Under the pieces are notes generated by a model. It saw nothing but the letters and a program-made list of their open reading frames with translations, did not search any database and was not told the DNA's origin. DNA of 64,000 nt, from assembly GCF_003473485.1 (NCBI RefSeq), contig NC_053042.1, positions 11,552,501-11,616,500 on the forward strand, given 5' to 3'. Numbering within the stretch: the first letter of the stretch is position 1; each line of letters opens with the position of its first letter. This DNA comes from Medicago truncatula (lineage: Eukaryota; Streptophyta; Magnoliopsida; Fabales; Fabaceae). A program made the translations under genes and the position numbers. Shown piece after piece: positions 43,267 to 56,370 of this stretch.

Positions 43267-44214
43267 TAGGTAACTTCAACAATTTCTTCTACCATTATTT
43301 TTTATTTATGATGATGAATATGCGTTATACTATTTGATCAGTGAATGGGCACTTTATATTAGTTGGGCATAATGTGAATGTAACAATGGCTTTATTTTTG
43401 TTTCATAATCTCTAGAATAACAATGAAGGGGCTATTTAACTACTTTGATCTTAACCGTTAACTGTTTATCTTATTTCTCTGCATAGGCTGTCTAAACATT
43501 AATAATTTAAACTTCTAGACCACCTACCCGTCAAACACTATCTTATATGAAAATGTTTTCAGGTTGAAATGGAGAGAGAAGACCTTACCTCCAAAGGTAC
43601 ATATTGTTTCCTCTTTAGTTGTTTAGAAAAATAGTTGTTATAGTTCTATGCAGTATTGTTAGCTGCATTCTAGAGCCCAATGGTGACTCTAATTCTGTAT
43701 AAAGGTTAGTATATATGAATGTTGGTTTAATCCTCAATAGCTGCACATGTAACTTGGATTGGTTTATAATTTATAAACTAGTCTGTAGGAAAAGAAAGTT
43801 CATCAGATTTCAACTGATTGAACTAATGGCTTCTTGCTGGAAAATTGGTATTTATAGGGCTTCTTTGTTTATAATGTATAATGGTTTGTATTTCAGATTA
43901 ACTATCAACTTCTTCGAACTGTTGGTTACAACTTTTAGTATTTTGGATAGATTACATTATTTTGTGCATAGCTTGTCCTTTTTTTACCTTTCAAAGTTTA
44001 TCGTATTTTCCATTCCAATTTATTGAGTGCATTTTCCCGATCTATTTACTTTTGAAGATAATTCTGAACTACAATAGTCAAGATGAAGACTCTGAGTATG
44101 GAATCCTCCCAGGGAATGGTTTGCTGTTTAAGCCTTTAACCACTTCTAAATTGTCTAGAAGGTTTTCTTATCTAACCCAAGTTAATGGACTGCCACTAAC
44201 CAAGTACTAAAAAC
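43267..44214. other. 3' region of the response-regulator gene and downstream
   Basis: The first few hundred bases are presumably the 3' untranslated region. At 44060-44208 the plus strand reads NSQDEDSEYGILPGNGLL then FKPLTTSKLSRRFSYLTQ and a stop. It looks protein-like but has no start or partner exon, and I do not recognise it. Confidence 0.4.
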
Positions 44215-44705
44215 GCTTAATCAAGTTTTTGGTCCCTTATATTTATTTTAAATTTCAATTTGGTCCCTTGTGTTACAAATTTCTTTTCCCTCCAAAATGG
44301 TAAATGTCTTTTCCCTCCAAAAAGGTAGAGGATACTTGTCTGTAGATTTGCCAGAGACAAAAAGCAAAGATCCTTGAACGATTCCACTTGCTGCAGTAAC
44401 AGATGGATCAACTGCCATAAGTTCCGAGCATTCCAAACAACTTTTGTATAATCACAAGTTAATAATATCTCCTACAAATTTTTGAAGACATGAAAACAAC
44501 GAAGGCAAAAGAGGGGACATTGAAAACCATAATGCCTTGGTTTGTCTCTAGTCGGAACACAATCTGTACAACTCCAAAAAAAAGGTTTCACTCTTGGAGG
44601 AACCTCCATCTTCCATATACATTTCCAATTTCCTTCTTCATGCAAACAAGATGTGTTAATGAATTCTAACTCAGCAAACCTGTCTGAAACAGATCGATAG
44701 GATTT
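44215..44705 (-). mobile_element. LINE fragment with zf-RVT domain, frameshifted
   Basis: The minus strand from 44705 reads YRSVSDRFAELEFINTSC, then GNWKCIWKMEVPPRVKPFFW, CVPTRDKPRHYGFQCPLFC and LRC. This fits the zinc-binding reverse-transcriptase-associated domain (IW...PPRVKxFxW...CLPTR...CPxxC) of plant non-LTR elements. A stop follows, and later coding text (WNARNLWQLIHLLLQQ) is in another frame. Truncated and inactive. Confidence 0.75.
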
Positions 44706-46495
44706 GGACCATAATGTGTTTCTCTTTGTTCAATATTAGTATTGCTCTTTTAGGATTTGACCTTGTTAAAAAGGCAAAAACAACACATCAATGTACTCTA
44801 GAGGCATTTAATAATGATTATGATTTTAAGAATAGCTTCTTGCAGCTCCATAGGGGAGGAAAAATATTTAGTTGAATAAATTAGAGCATGTTGTTTTACA
44901 TTATAAAATGATGAAACAATTATTTCATGATTGCAGCAAATTATTGTCTTTCCGACCTTGATTGTCCAAACAATGTGTGTGACCCTCCTAAAGTTTTAAA
45001 ATGCGGTTGGTATTATTTATTGTTCTTGTGCTAATGAATAACAGTTAAGTTTAAAAGAAATTCTTTATTACATAGACGTTTTTAATTGTTAGTAATTTGC
45101 AAATACATCTTAGAGGTCTTTTCTTAGTAATTTTATAAATTAAATTGATCAACAAAAAACACATTAAATGACAAAATTGACTAAAAATCGCATCTGAAGA
45201 CCAAAATAAATAAAGATCATGAGGTTTTTGAAGTAGCGTTCAACAACTTTTGGTCAAAGGTCATTTCATTCAATTTTATACATTCTAACAAAAGTACTTT
45301 TTTTAAAAGGTACTTTATTGGTATTGTGTTTGGCCTAGCTTCTCCTTAAAAATGGTAGATAAGTTGAAAAAAAAAGTCGGACCAAACAGTATCTTATAGA
45401 CGTATTTGCAATTTTGATACATTTAAAAACAAGTGACAACGATTTCACACTTTTAGAGACTAAAATGTTTGTTTACCATTAAGTTTATACTTATGTCGTA
45501 ATATTGGAATTAATATACATTTATTTAGACTTCAATTTATATTTCTCTAACATTTTAAATTTTTGACAAGTTTGTATATCATGTTGGTGTTGTTAACCCA
45601 TGTTCTATTTTAGAATACATAGAAAACAAGAGCCTCACAACATAATTACGATTAATTACTTTAAGTGCAATATGATTAAGTAAAGTTGATCCGAAATGGA
45701 AGAACGATGACAGATGGTTGTGAAAATATGTAATCAATTGGATGAGTGGTGCTAAACATTTGTGGCTTAACTTTGTACGGGCATTAAAATCAAATTAAAA
45801 AGAAAAGGTATTGACATTTGGTTTGATTCTGCAGTGTTTAAATGTGAAGCTCTAGTTGAGTACCATATAGATTAATAGATTTGTACAATACTCTTTTTTA
45901 AACACTAGTACTAGGTGAAAATAAAAATGCATTGAAAAGGAGAACTCAATTTAAATATTAGAATTCTGAATTTGATAAAGGTTTGCTTCGTGAAAAAATG
46001 TTACTTTATTGGTTCTTGCTGGTTAATAGTACTCCTTCCATCTCATTTTAACCATCGCTTTTACATTTTGCGATTCTTAAAGAAATGATTAGTTGTGTCA
46101 ATTTTAATAGTATAATTTATTAAAATATTTATATTAATTATAGTTAGTGGAGTAGTTAAATGAAGTAAAATTCACTAAATATGGATATATGAGTAAGAGA
46201 AAAATAAAAAATGTTGTATTCATATTCTAAATGATAATTATTGTGAGACAAAAAAAATGCAAAAGCGATAATTGAAATAAGACAGTAAGAGTATATCGTA
46301 TCTTACGAGAGAGCAATTATGGTGTGGACACATTATTTAATCACACTCATAAAAATGCACATCTTGTTGCACAAAAATAATGCCGATCTTATAATTATTT
46401 AAAAAAAAATGTTAAATATATTTTTGAGTCGTATAAATATACCAATTTTTAGTTTTAGTATCTCTAAAATTTTCCTTTAACTGTCGATAGAATCG
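44706..46495. other. Intergenic, mostly repeat-like, no gene
   Basis: AT-rich. Apart from the solo transposon end at 45225-45397, there are only short legume-type non-coding repeats (for example the 'gttaaatatatttttgagtcgtataaata' patch near 46410). No ORF of interest. Confidence 0.5.
45225..45397. mobile_element. Solo right end of the PIF/Harbinger-like family
   Basis: Matches the last ~170 bp of 47976-49257: 'ttcaa(c/t)aacttttggtcaaagg', 'ggtactttattggtattgtgtttgg' and cttctccttaaaaatggtag, ending near 'ggaccaaacagtatc', a decayed terminal repeat. The rest of the element is missing. Confidence 0.7.
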
Positions 46496-46568
46496 GAGGT
46501 AGTTAACTACCGATCGAACCGACATTAGTTAACTACCGATCGAACCGACATTAGTTAACTACCAATGG
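46496..46568. repeat. 26-bp tandem repeat, about 2.7 copies
   Basis: The unit reads agttaactaccgatcgaacc plus gacatt and is repeated from 46501, 46527 and 46553; the last copy is partial. Each unit contains the palindromes gttaac and cgatcg. Confidence 0.8.
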
Positions 46569-46572
46569 GGTT

Positions 46573-47975
46573 AAAATGGTTATTTCGTGATGTTTCTTAG
46601 CATTCTTTGAAGTCTAAACATCAATTTTCAGGATGCATTGATTCCATATTTTTTGGCCCAACCCAATTTTTGATAGTTGCGATCTTTTAAATGATAGTTC
46701 TCTGTTAGAGATATGATTTCAGATCAGCAAGTCAAGATCCGCACATGAAGGGTTACTTGTTGAATAAGATATCTTAGGTTTGGGAAGATTAGCTCCAAAT
46801 CAGCTAGGATATAGCATTAATTATCAAAGATAAATCACAAGAGGGGAACCACACCACTTGTCATGCCAAAATATGATAATGGAGCTAACTTTTGTTTCAA
46901 GCGAGGAACTCCTTTTGGCGAAATAATTCTTTAATTCCTTATCCTATTTTTGACACAAGGTTAGGGGGGGAGTTGTGCAAAGGATTGCTTTGGTTTCTGG
47001 GTAAGGAATTGTGAAGGCTTGCACATTGAATCGGAAGTGAAAATTGGTGGCGGTGGGTGGTTGTTAAGCTTACCTCAAAGAGAAGAAAGGTGAGAAATGT
47101 TGGTGGTGAACAATGTCATTTTCACTAGAGCAACTTTTTTTTGCAATCGAATAATTGTCAATGTGTTATATACTTTAAAAATGGGAGAAAAGATTGAATA
47201 TTTTATTAAAATATATTAAAAATGATACGAGTTTTTATTTGGACTATTTTTTTTAGGTTCATATTAAACTTACTCTTAAATATTAGAATTTTTGTTATTA
47301 GAAATATTTTCTCATCAAAAAGCATGTTTAGAACAAATGTTACCTTTTGTACCTCATGAAACCCCACAATCAAAAACATTTTCGCGAGTGTACAAGTCCT
47401 TTGCACACCATCCAGACCATGGGAAAGTTGAGTTGTTGAATTCCATTGGATCCTCAACACTCATTCAGTCATTTGTTTCGGCTTCCTCAACTGCGTAACT
47501 ACGAGGCACATACACTTTATAGATTAGGTGTGTTCCGGTGTCAGACATGTATCATATCTGATACCAACACATGTAATTTCACTGAATTATATGATTTTTT
47601 CAAATTATTAGCGATGTCGATGTTTAAGTGTCTGTATCCATACTTCATTGCGTACATATTATGCTTGAATGAGATTATCGAAAATGATAAACTGAAAGAT
47701 GAAGGAAAATTGGTAGGTTGTGTGGAAATTAGTGGTACCTTCTAAAGTGTGTAATTGTGTTTGGTGAACAATTTGGAATTGCTTACCAACTTGAGCTAGA
47801 TTGATCGATATGATGTTAATGTTGACATCCATTGTCTGTGGTGTAGTAGTAGTAGTCCAGAGACAACTGATAACTTGTTGTACAAGAAATGCAAGTTAGA
47901 TTTTCGGCTGTCTTCTACAACTTAATAAAATGACATCATCTTTTATCATTCTTTGATTTTTAATAAAATGACTTA
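46573..47975. other. Intergenic with one coding-like stretch
   Basis: No recognised gene. The plus-strand ORF 47292-47498 (LEQMLPFVPHETPQSKTFSR, then HHPDHGKVELLNSIGSS) has balanced composition in an AT-rich setting but no family I know. At 47522-47650 there is an opposite-sense relative of the repeat at 12545-12680 ('tgttccggtgtcagacatgt'). Confidence 0.4.
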
Positions 47976-49257
47976 GGTACCGTTTGGTCAGGTTTTTTTT
48001 ACGATCTTAAAGCTACTTTAAAATAAAGTTAAAATAAATGTCTTTAAGAAATAAGTTAAAGTTGTTTGGTTTCTTTATTTTTTATTTTTTAGTTTTAAAG
48101 CTATTTCTAAATTAAAAGTTGTTTGGCAAAATATTGTACAAAACTTTAAATTTATTATGAATTAACATAATAAATAAAAAAATGTTTCAAATATTTTTTG
48201 AAGGAAAAAATGTTTAGAATATAAAATATTTTTTTTTTACAAATACTATATTTACTCAATGACGTTTATTATGTGTAAAAGGAATACACATTTGTATCTT
48301 CATATAAAGGATTTGTTAAATATGTGAATATGAGAAATAATTTAAAGAGGCTCAAATAATAACATAAATAATATCAAAATAGTTTGAAAAATTAAAAACA
48401 TAAATCATCTTATTTAATAAAACATAAATCATCACAAATTTTGTTATAAGAATACCATATTTTTTGTGTCATTCAAAAAGATAAGAATTTATATTATATG
48501 ATATTATATTTGTTACATTGTTGGTATCATTGAAAATGATATGTTTAGTTTTTTTAATAAGAAAAAGATATGCATAGTTTGTTACAATATAAATGTGCAA
48601 AATATATATATATATATAAGTATAATTTTTTTAGACATCTATACTTGTACTTGTGCTTTTAATTAAAATCAAAATTTTATAAAAATAATTATACGGATTA
48701 TGCAACACTAAAAAAAAATTATACGCATTAGCGTAACAAAAAAAAAAACAGACAGCGGACATAAAGTATTACCCTAAACTCCAATGTGTGTGTGTATTTG
48801 CGAGGTTGAAGAAGGGGAATAAAAATATTCGGTGTCATTCAATGAGAGCGTGAATAAAAATATTTGCGAGGTTCTGATAGTTAAACGATATTGAAATTAA
48901 ATATATAAGTGATAAAAAAAAGATAATAAAATTCCTTCAAAAATAGATAATAAAATTAAATGGACCCTCCTTCAAAAAAATAAATTAAATGGACCGGTTA
49001 AAAAAAAAATTGAAGAAAAAAGCATATTGAAATATAATATTAAAAAATAAAATAAAAGGTTGTCAGCGTAAGTTAAAGATAGGTGTTTCTGAAATAAATT
49101 GCGGACAAGTAATTTTTTGAAGTAACATTCAATAACTTTTGGTCAAAGCTCATTTCATTAAGTATTTTTTTTAGTAGATACTTTATTGATATTTTGTTTG
49201 ATCTAACTTCTCCTTAAAAATATAGAGAAATTGAAAAAAAATCGGATCAAACGTACC
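47976..49257. mobile_element. PIF/Harbinger-like non-autonomous element, copy 2 (inverted)
   Basis: 1282 bp with ends ggtaccgtttggtcaggttt and ggatcaaacgtacc, and target duplication tta (47973-47975 and 49258-49260). It is the reverse complement of the element at 23594-24840 over its length, for example 'aaatatagtattggtaaa' there against 'acaaatactatatttactcaatgacgt' here. There is no SINE in this copy and no transposase. It ends ~535 bp before the Sec14-like start codon. Confidence 0.87.
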
Positions 49258-49792
49258 TTAGTCAGGTTTTAGACGGTCTTCTAAGTTAGGGAACCGTATA
49301 GATAAACAACTTATATGTAAGCTTACATAAGCTATTTTTACAACAAATAATAAAAGATTAAATTGTTTTTCATATTATAAGTTGTTTTCATAACCTATTT
49401 TAGTGAACTTATGAAAATAAATATAATTTTTTTATAAAAAATATATCATAAACTATATTTAAATGTTCCCATACAGTCTCGCAAAATTTATATCAAATAA
49501 GTTCCTTAAAAAAAAAAAGTGATTTACAAATAAGTTGCTCAAAATAAAAAATAAAAAATCATGAAAAAGTCAATCCCATATAGATAGATTATTTTTCAAT
49601 GCATATATTTTTCCTGGCAGTCTAATATTCAGCTCAGTTCCGTTATGTCAACGTAATTGTTGCTTTACTGGCTTCTCTAACCTCCACGTTCTTCTTATTC
49701 ACCTCTCTTCAACACATGTTCTTGCCGCCACTCTCAAATAGTGAAACCCAATCATTTTTCCTCTGTCAAATACTCTTTTCTTCTGCCCCCAA
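49258..49792 (+). promoter_or_regulatory. Upstream region of the Sec14-like gene
   Basis: Contains another small MITE-like AT-rich patch at 49300-49480 ('aacaacttatatgtaagcttacataagct'). From about 49650 a pyrimidine-rich stretch (cctctcttcaacacatgttc, caaatactcttttcttctgc) looks like the 5' leader. Confidence 0.4.
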
Positions 49793-52700
49793 ATGGCTGA
49801 TGCAACAACAGACTTTGCACTCACCAAGCTCAAAAAGTCTGTTGAAAACCTTGGTTCTTCTACACAGGTAAACCTTGGTTCTTCAAGATTTTAAATTGTA
49901 GTAACTTTGTTTGAATTTGGATTCCCCACGGTCAGGAATCTCATCTCATCAGTCACAGTGAAATATGACAGATTTCAGTCAAATAGGACTGATGTGATTT
50001 TTTATAATATCACTGACGTAAATCATGGTAGCATATTATTTTTTTATATTAACTTGCAGGGTTATGGGGACCCTACACTGATGAGGTTTTTGATTGCTCG
50101 ATCAATGGATTCAGATAAAGCAGCAAAGATGTTTGTCCAATGGCAGAAATGGAGGGCTACTATGGTGCCTAATGATGGGTTCATTTCAGATTCTGAAGTT
50201 CCTGATGAATTGGAAACTAGAAAGATCTTTTTGCAGGGTTTGTCTAAGGATAAATATCCTGTGATGATTGTCCAAGCAAGTAGACATTTCCCTTCCAAGG
50301 ATCAGATTCAATTCAAGAGTAATTTCTTACTTTAACTTTATTAATTTACAAAACACTTTATGTTTTTATTTTATTTTTCATGGATTTAATTAGTATACAC
50401 TGTCAGGTGCATCCTACCACGGCTCAATATGAAGATGTTTCCGAATATATTTTAGGAACTAACATACCAAAGTGTAATTATAGTGTGATTTGATTGGATC
50501 TATGTGTTAAAATGTTTTACACCGTTAATGCGTAGAAGAAACTGATTTAATTTTTTATATATAAAAGTAAAACTTCCATGGCTAATAGTAGCATTTTGTT
50601 ATTTGACTTTTGAAAATTTGATGCTAATACAATTCGTTCAAAGATGCCAAATTGGTGTATTTTCTCCAAGTGGGGACCATTGGGAAAAGATTAGTCTAGA
50701 GAGAGGTACAGTTTAATTTATTATGTGACCAGTTAGAAACCCCATGCTTCACTTTCATTGTCCTTTTCCTTTGCCATGTGGAATTTATTGAGATACAGTT
50801 TAATTTATTGAGGTACAGTTTAAGTGATTTTGTTGTTTCCTCAAAATCAATTTTTTTTAGATAAGTCACTTATCAAGGTTACTTTCAATGTTCTTCTACA
50901 TTGTGTTTGGTTGGAGGAAACTAGAGGAGAGAGTATAAATTATTTTATATTTAGTTGTTTGATTCAAAATCAATTTTTGTCACCTCAGAAGATCAACTCA
51001 ATTGCAACTCTATTGTGATCCATTATTCATATCTGACTCTTTATTTCTCCACTTTTAACATGATCAAATTATTTTTTACTTAAATAGAATAAAGTGCTGG
51101 GCTTATCCAGATACTTGCACTAGAATTTGGTGGTTGAAGATTAGAATAAAACTGCAGTTATTGCCTCTAATATTGAACATCTTCCATTTGTCTTCTAGTA
51201 TTTGTCACCCTTTACTTTCAAATGATATGGTTCATGAATTATTTTCTTTTATTTATTATCAAGAGATACCTTTAAAGTATTATAGCTGGTGCAACTCTCC
51301 AATAATTTCATATTCATGGTTAGTCACCACACATTGAGTTACTCTGTAGTTATGTTCTATTAGGTCCTCATGTCACACACTCGTGTGTACAACTTTTATA
51401 TGAAATATTAGTATGAGTTGTGTTTGTGACCTTTTGGTTTTCTTGATCATGGTTGTTGAGAGTCTCATATTGGTTGAGATATGATCTGAAAATGTGTTTA
51501 TAAGTGGGAGATATCATTGCCTCAAAAGCCAGTTTTGCAAGGTTGAGTTAGGCCTAACCTAAATTTTAAGAATGGTTGTTTAAGGGACTAATGCCATTTG
51601 TTCAGAGTGTATCCAATCCTCGGTCTGTTTGTACATTTTATCATTTCTGTATATCAAATTCTCTCCTCCTACTATGATAAAAAAGGAAAAGAAAGATGTT
51701 TTTAATGTTTGATATAGTGAGGTATTGCAGAAGATTCTGGTTAATAACTTGAAGGATTTTTATTCAGCTACACCAAAAACTAGTTGAAGTCATTAATGGG
51801 ACACCTTAGTGATGGAGCATGGGGTACTCATCTTGATGGTGCAAGGTTAAGACAATTGGGGTTAGGTGGGGTGCGTGGGATAGGTGGAAAGGATACTTTC
51901 AAGCACATGTCTAAGATTGGATATCTAAAGTTTGACTTGTTTGAGTTTAATAGACTGTGGCCCAACAAATCTTCGATAAACTCTACTATAATATTAGGTT
52001 TTTATATTGGGCCCAACTCATCCTTACAAAGTTAACGAGCTTATAAGATGAGAGATGTCTTTCACTTTTAAACATATTTTCAGGTCATATCTTATTCAAT
52101 GTGGAACTCTCATAACACCTCATTTTGCGTAGCCTCCATGGCTAATGGAAATTTGTTATCTGGTTTTTGAAAATTTGATGCTAGTACAGTTTGTTCAAAG
52201 ATGACTTTTGATGATTTTTTCCAAGAGGGGACCATTAGGCAAATATCATTGTAGAGACTAGTCCAATTTGAATTTATGTGACCATATGAGTTCCCCCTTG
52301 GTTCACATTCTGTCTTTTTCTTTTGCTATGTGGAATTAAAGGATTTTGTTGTTTCCCCAAAATCCAATTTTTTAGATAAGTCACTTATCAAGTTTATTTT
52401 GACTGTTCTTTTTGATGGTGTTTGGTTGGAGTGAAATAGAGCAGATGACAGAAAATGGATTATTTTAAATTTTAATTGTTTAGTTCAATTTTTTTTTGCA
52501 AGGGATGAGATACAAAAGTGTCTTAATTAATGTTAAATCCCCTCCATTATAGGGAGATTTGAAAGGGAGATAAAATGTGTTAATAAATTTTTTAATTGAT
52601 AGACAAAGTTGTGATCAGCTATTCATGTCTAACTCTCTGTTTTGACATGATCTAATTTTACTTGTTGTTATATGAGAAGTTAGGAAATGAAACTATCAAA

Positions 52701-55268
52701 TAGAATGAAGTGTTGGGCTTATCCAGATACTTGCAGTAGAATTTTGTGGTTGCAGATTAAGTAAAACTGCAATAATTGAGACCTGAAGATTGTTTAGTTA
52801 TCTCAAATATTTAACATGTTCCATTTGTCTTCTTTTATTTGTTATCTTTTGCTTTCAAATTTATTGTTCATGTTTTTTTATTTTATTTGTCATCAAGACA
52901 TACATTCAGAAGATAATCTGGTATGCTTGAAGAAGATAATAACTTTTTCCTATCAATCAAATGAAAGAGTGAATAGGTAGCAGAGTAGAGAATAGAGATA
53001 TGATATTGAAAAAATTGAAATGCTCTGACTTGGTATTCGTATATTTCATAACGACGACAACTATATAGCTGATTACTCTGCTTTGTTTATTGTTTCAGAA
53101 TTTATTGTACATTTACTGGACAAGACAATTGCGAGGTACTGTCTAGTTTTACTACTACTTTGATGCTTTCTTATCTTATCTATTGTTCAAAGGAACTTGG
53201 GTCATGTGTGGCAAAAAAATAGCAGATAAACTAGTTGATAGTGGATAGTTGATATGCCATCTGATTGAATTTGAAGTGTTTGGTAAAATTAGCGGTTGAA
53301 CTGGATAAAATGACATAGAATATACTTTTTATGGATATTTGAACTTTTAAATTAAGGACGAGGATAAAAAATGAGAGAAAAAATGACACGCTACTTGAAG
53401 TAGCTCTGGAAAAATACTATAAGCTCATGAAAGAACATTATAAACTCATGAGAGAATAAACGTTACCAAACAGTTATACAAGCTTATACGCTATAATATA
53501 TCCGCTACAAACTAGCAATTTGGCCTCGACAAATATAGCATACCATTCGACAAAAGCATTGAAATTTACGTACTGTTATATTTCATGGGAACATACTTCA
53601 GCACCACTTTCCTTCCTTTGCATTCATTTTTGACAGAAATGGCTTTTGAGAGGAAAACCTATGCAAACAGTGTCTTTTTTGGGCATTGAAACACCTTAGA
53701 GTGATTAATTAGGAATGAATTGTTGGTAATAATGGCGTTATTGTTAAAGAGTAATTTTCATGTGTTCCAACTTCTACTCTCCTTTATCATCAGAAACTGA
53801 GAAACTAATTGTTAACTTTTTATTTTATTTTCAGTGCTTTCAAGGGAAGGGAGGTAGGAAATGAAAAGTTGATTGGGGTTCTGGATCTGCAGGGTATTTC
53901 GTATAAGAATGTTGACGCACGTGGTTTAATTACAGGATTTCAATTTTTACAGGTGACAATCTTCTCTTTTTTCTTGAAATTTTCACGTATAACATAAATG
54001 AAAATATATAAAATCATGCTTCTCTGTTTTCTTTTTCAATTTTTTTCACAATCACACTATTTCATAGCTTCTAAATTTGAGTGATTATTGCTTGAATTGC
54101 AGTCTTACTACCCTGAATGTTTAGCGAAGTGCTATATTTTACATATGCCATGGTTTTTTGTGAGTGTTTGGAGATTTGTTTCCGGCTTCCTAGACAAGGC
54201 AACACAAGAAAAGGTACTTTTTCCAATCTTAAGCTGAAAATTAGTGCACTGTGTGTTGTACTGATTCACATTGGCTATATATATGCATCACATATTTTTC
54301 AATGGCCCGTCTCTCAGTAACATGTTAGAGGGTATGTTACTAGCACTGGTCATTGACCAGATTGTATTAGTATCCCATCAAAGCAGACAAAATGTGATGC
54401 AAAATATACTAGGAATGCTCATGATTTTCAATCTGTTAGTTTCCATATGCGATGTCCTTAGTTAATATCATTATTCGATAGTATACAGTAATATACTAAT
54501 ATGGATAGAAATACAAGTAATTTGTATGTGTTTCAATGTTTACTTTTAATGTCAAGCATATCATTTTTCTTATTCTTAAATATCTAAAGCATCAGAATAT
54601 AATATTATGATTGAAAAATAGTGTTGTCAAATAGCGATACTCTATTGTCCCACGAACGGTGTAGTGAAATTTGAACAAATCCCTATTGTCCCACGATACC
54701 TTTTCTAGTACAAAGTGTTGTCCAATAGCGGTGCAGTAACACTGTACCGTAGTGGAATTTGAACAAACTTCTATCTTTCGTGGTCCACGTTTGACAACAC
54801 TGTTGGAAAACTTCTTCTTTTAAGGTTTTTTGAATATATAGGTAACTAGAAAACCATAAAAGTTTCTTTTGCGGTGCTATAGAAATACTCATATGATACC
54901 ATAGCCGTTTGTAGAGGTTGAGACCTTTGGCAAAATATAGAGACCTAATATAAAGTAAAGTATCAATCTTCATATGCTATTCTTTTAACTTTTTCAATTG
55001 CAAAATCATTTACTTTTAACTTTTTCAATTGCAGAATCATATATTGAAGTTTATAATCAAGTAATTTTAACCATTAATGCATGCATCCCATTTTCACGAC
55101 TTTGGTTGATGAATGCAGATTGTAATTATAAGCAACGAGGAAGAGAAAAAGTTGTTCGTAAGTGAAGTTGGCGAAGACATTCTCCCAGAAGAGTATGGTG
55201 GAAGAGCAAAGCTTGTACCTATCCAAGAGGTTGAAGTGAAACCCCCGGAAAACGGAAGAACGACTTGA
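49793..55268 (+). CDS. Sec14/CRAL-TRIO-domain lipid-transfer protein
   Basis: Six exons in frame: 49793-49867, 50060-50318, 53099-53135, 53835-53952, 54103-54213 and 55119-55268, 249 aa. The N-terminal helical part (GYGDPTLMRFLIARSMDSDK, AAKMFVQWQKWR) is the CRAL-TRIO N-domain. The lipid-binding domain follows (GVLDLQGISYKNVDARGLIT; SYYPECLAKCYILHMPWFF; EYGGRAKLVPIQE near the end). This is the compact single-domain form, without GOLD or nodulin tails. The family exchanges phosphatidylinositol and other lipids between membranes. Intron 2 is 2.8 kb and contains an internal duplication; the third exon is only 37 bp. The exact ligand cannot be read from sequence. Confidence 0.9.
50581..52910. repeat. 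~1.55-kb-spaced duplication inside Sec14-like intron 2
   Basis: The block at about 50590-51250 aligns with about 52140-52880. Shared phrases are 'ttttgaaaatttgatgcta(a/g)taca', 'ggggaccatt(g/a)gg', 'ttttgttgtttcc(t/c)caaaatc', 'agataagtcacttatcaag', 'tgttgggcttatccagatacttgca' and 'catttgtcttct'. The spacer holds TRIM-like LTR pieces: about 51430-51585 in sense, and about 51990-52130 in reverse ('gggcccaactcatccttacaaag'). Confidence 0.75.
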
Positions 55269-56370
55269 ATATAGTGTCTTCTTGGCAATCAAACAATCAT
55301 TTGAGTCTAAGTAGGGGGCATCTGATGCTTGTAGTCCTAACCCCATTATCATCTAATAAAATTTCAACTATAGAGGACAGGTGGATATGATATATAGAAG
55401 TTTCATATTCTATTCTACTGGAAAACCAAATATGAATAGAGATATGATAAGATAATTTATCCTATTTTGTCTATTTTAATGTCTTGCTTTACTTAGGTAA
55501 TGACTCCTAACTGCACAAAAGGAAGAAAGATTATCTTATCTTATTTTGGTACTTTTCGTAGGTACAATAGGACGTTAAGAAAAGAATGAGCTTCCTCTTT
55601 TTATGCTATACTTAGCTACGCATAGAAGAAAAAGCAAGGCACATATACTTAGCCAATTGCACAAAAATATGGAGAAGAAAGAATATGAATAAGAAAATCA
55701 AAAAGTTAAAGGAAAACAAAATTGTAGATAAAATATGAAATATATAAACTAACATAAGAACTCTGACAGGAGATTTGAAAATAAAGTAAATATCAAATAA
55801 AGTTGTAGAAGAAAATTTAAAATATAGACGAGGAGAGAAAATATTATGTTATTGATACGAAATTTCCGATGTCGTTTAATAGTGACAAATCTTCGTATGG
55901 GAATCTGTGAGACACATAAAGTGGGTTCTCCACTTTCAACTGAATTTTTTTTTCCATATGCATGAGTCGTAGACCAAACCTCTAATCATTTGCTTAAGGG
56001 GTCCAAGTCTTTTACCATTTGAACTAATTCGTTGGTAATGAAAATTATTATATTATTACAAAATATAATCTCACAATCATATAAAAGTGACCGTGGCATA
56101 ATTTGGTGTAAAGAGACACTCTTTAGTAATTTCTTTGGTTCCTTTTGGAATGTGCTTTGGTTTCTCAAACTGCATTTGGTTATAGAGATTAACTTCAAAT
56201 TTCATGTGAGTCTTTTATCCTCCTTGCATGTTGATGAATCACATTTATAGGTTCTTCACTTTCTTTTAATTTCTTTGAAGCTTTTAATTTCTTTGAATCA
56301 CATTTACTCACGTTTTCTAGGAATCCTGTGTTTAGTTTTCATTTATCTATAAATTTCAGATAAACTAGCT
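55269..56370. other. Intergenic between Sec14-like gene and RDR1
   Basis: AT-rich. The phrase cttttaatttctttgaa is repeated at about 56262-56300. An acceptor-like aatttcag at 56352-56359, 11 bp before the RDR1 ATG, suggests a 5'-UTR intron. A repeat-like block near 55970-56030 resembles 34120-34150. No gene seen. Confidence 0.45.
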
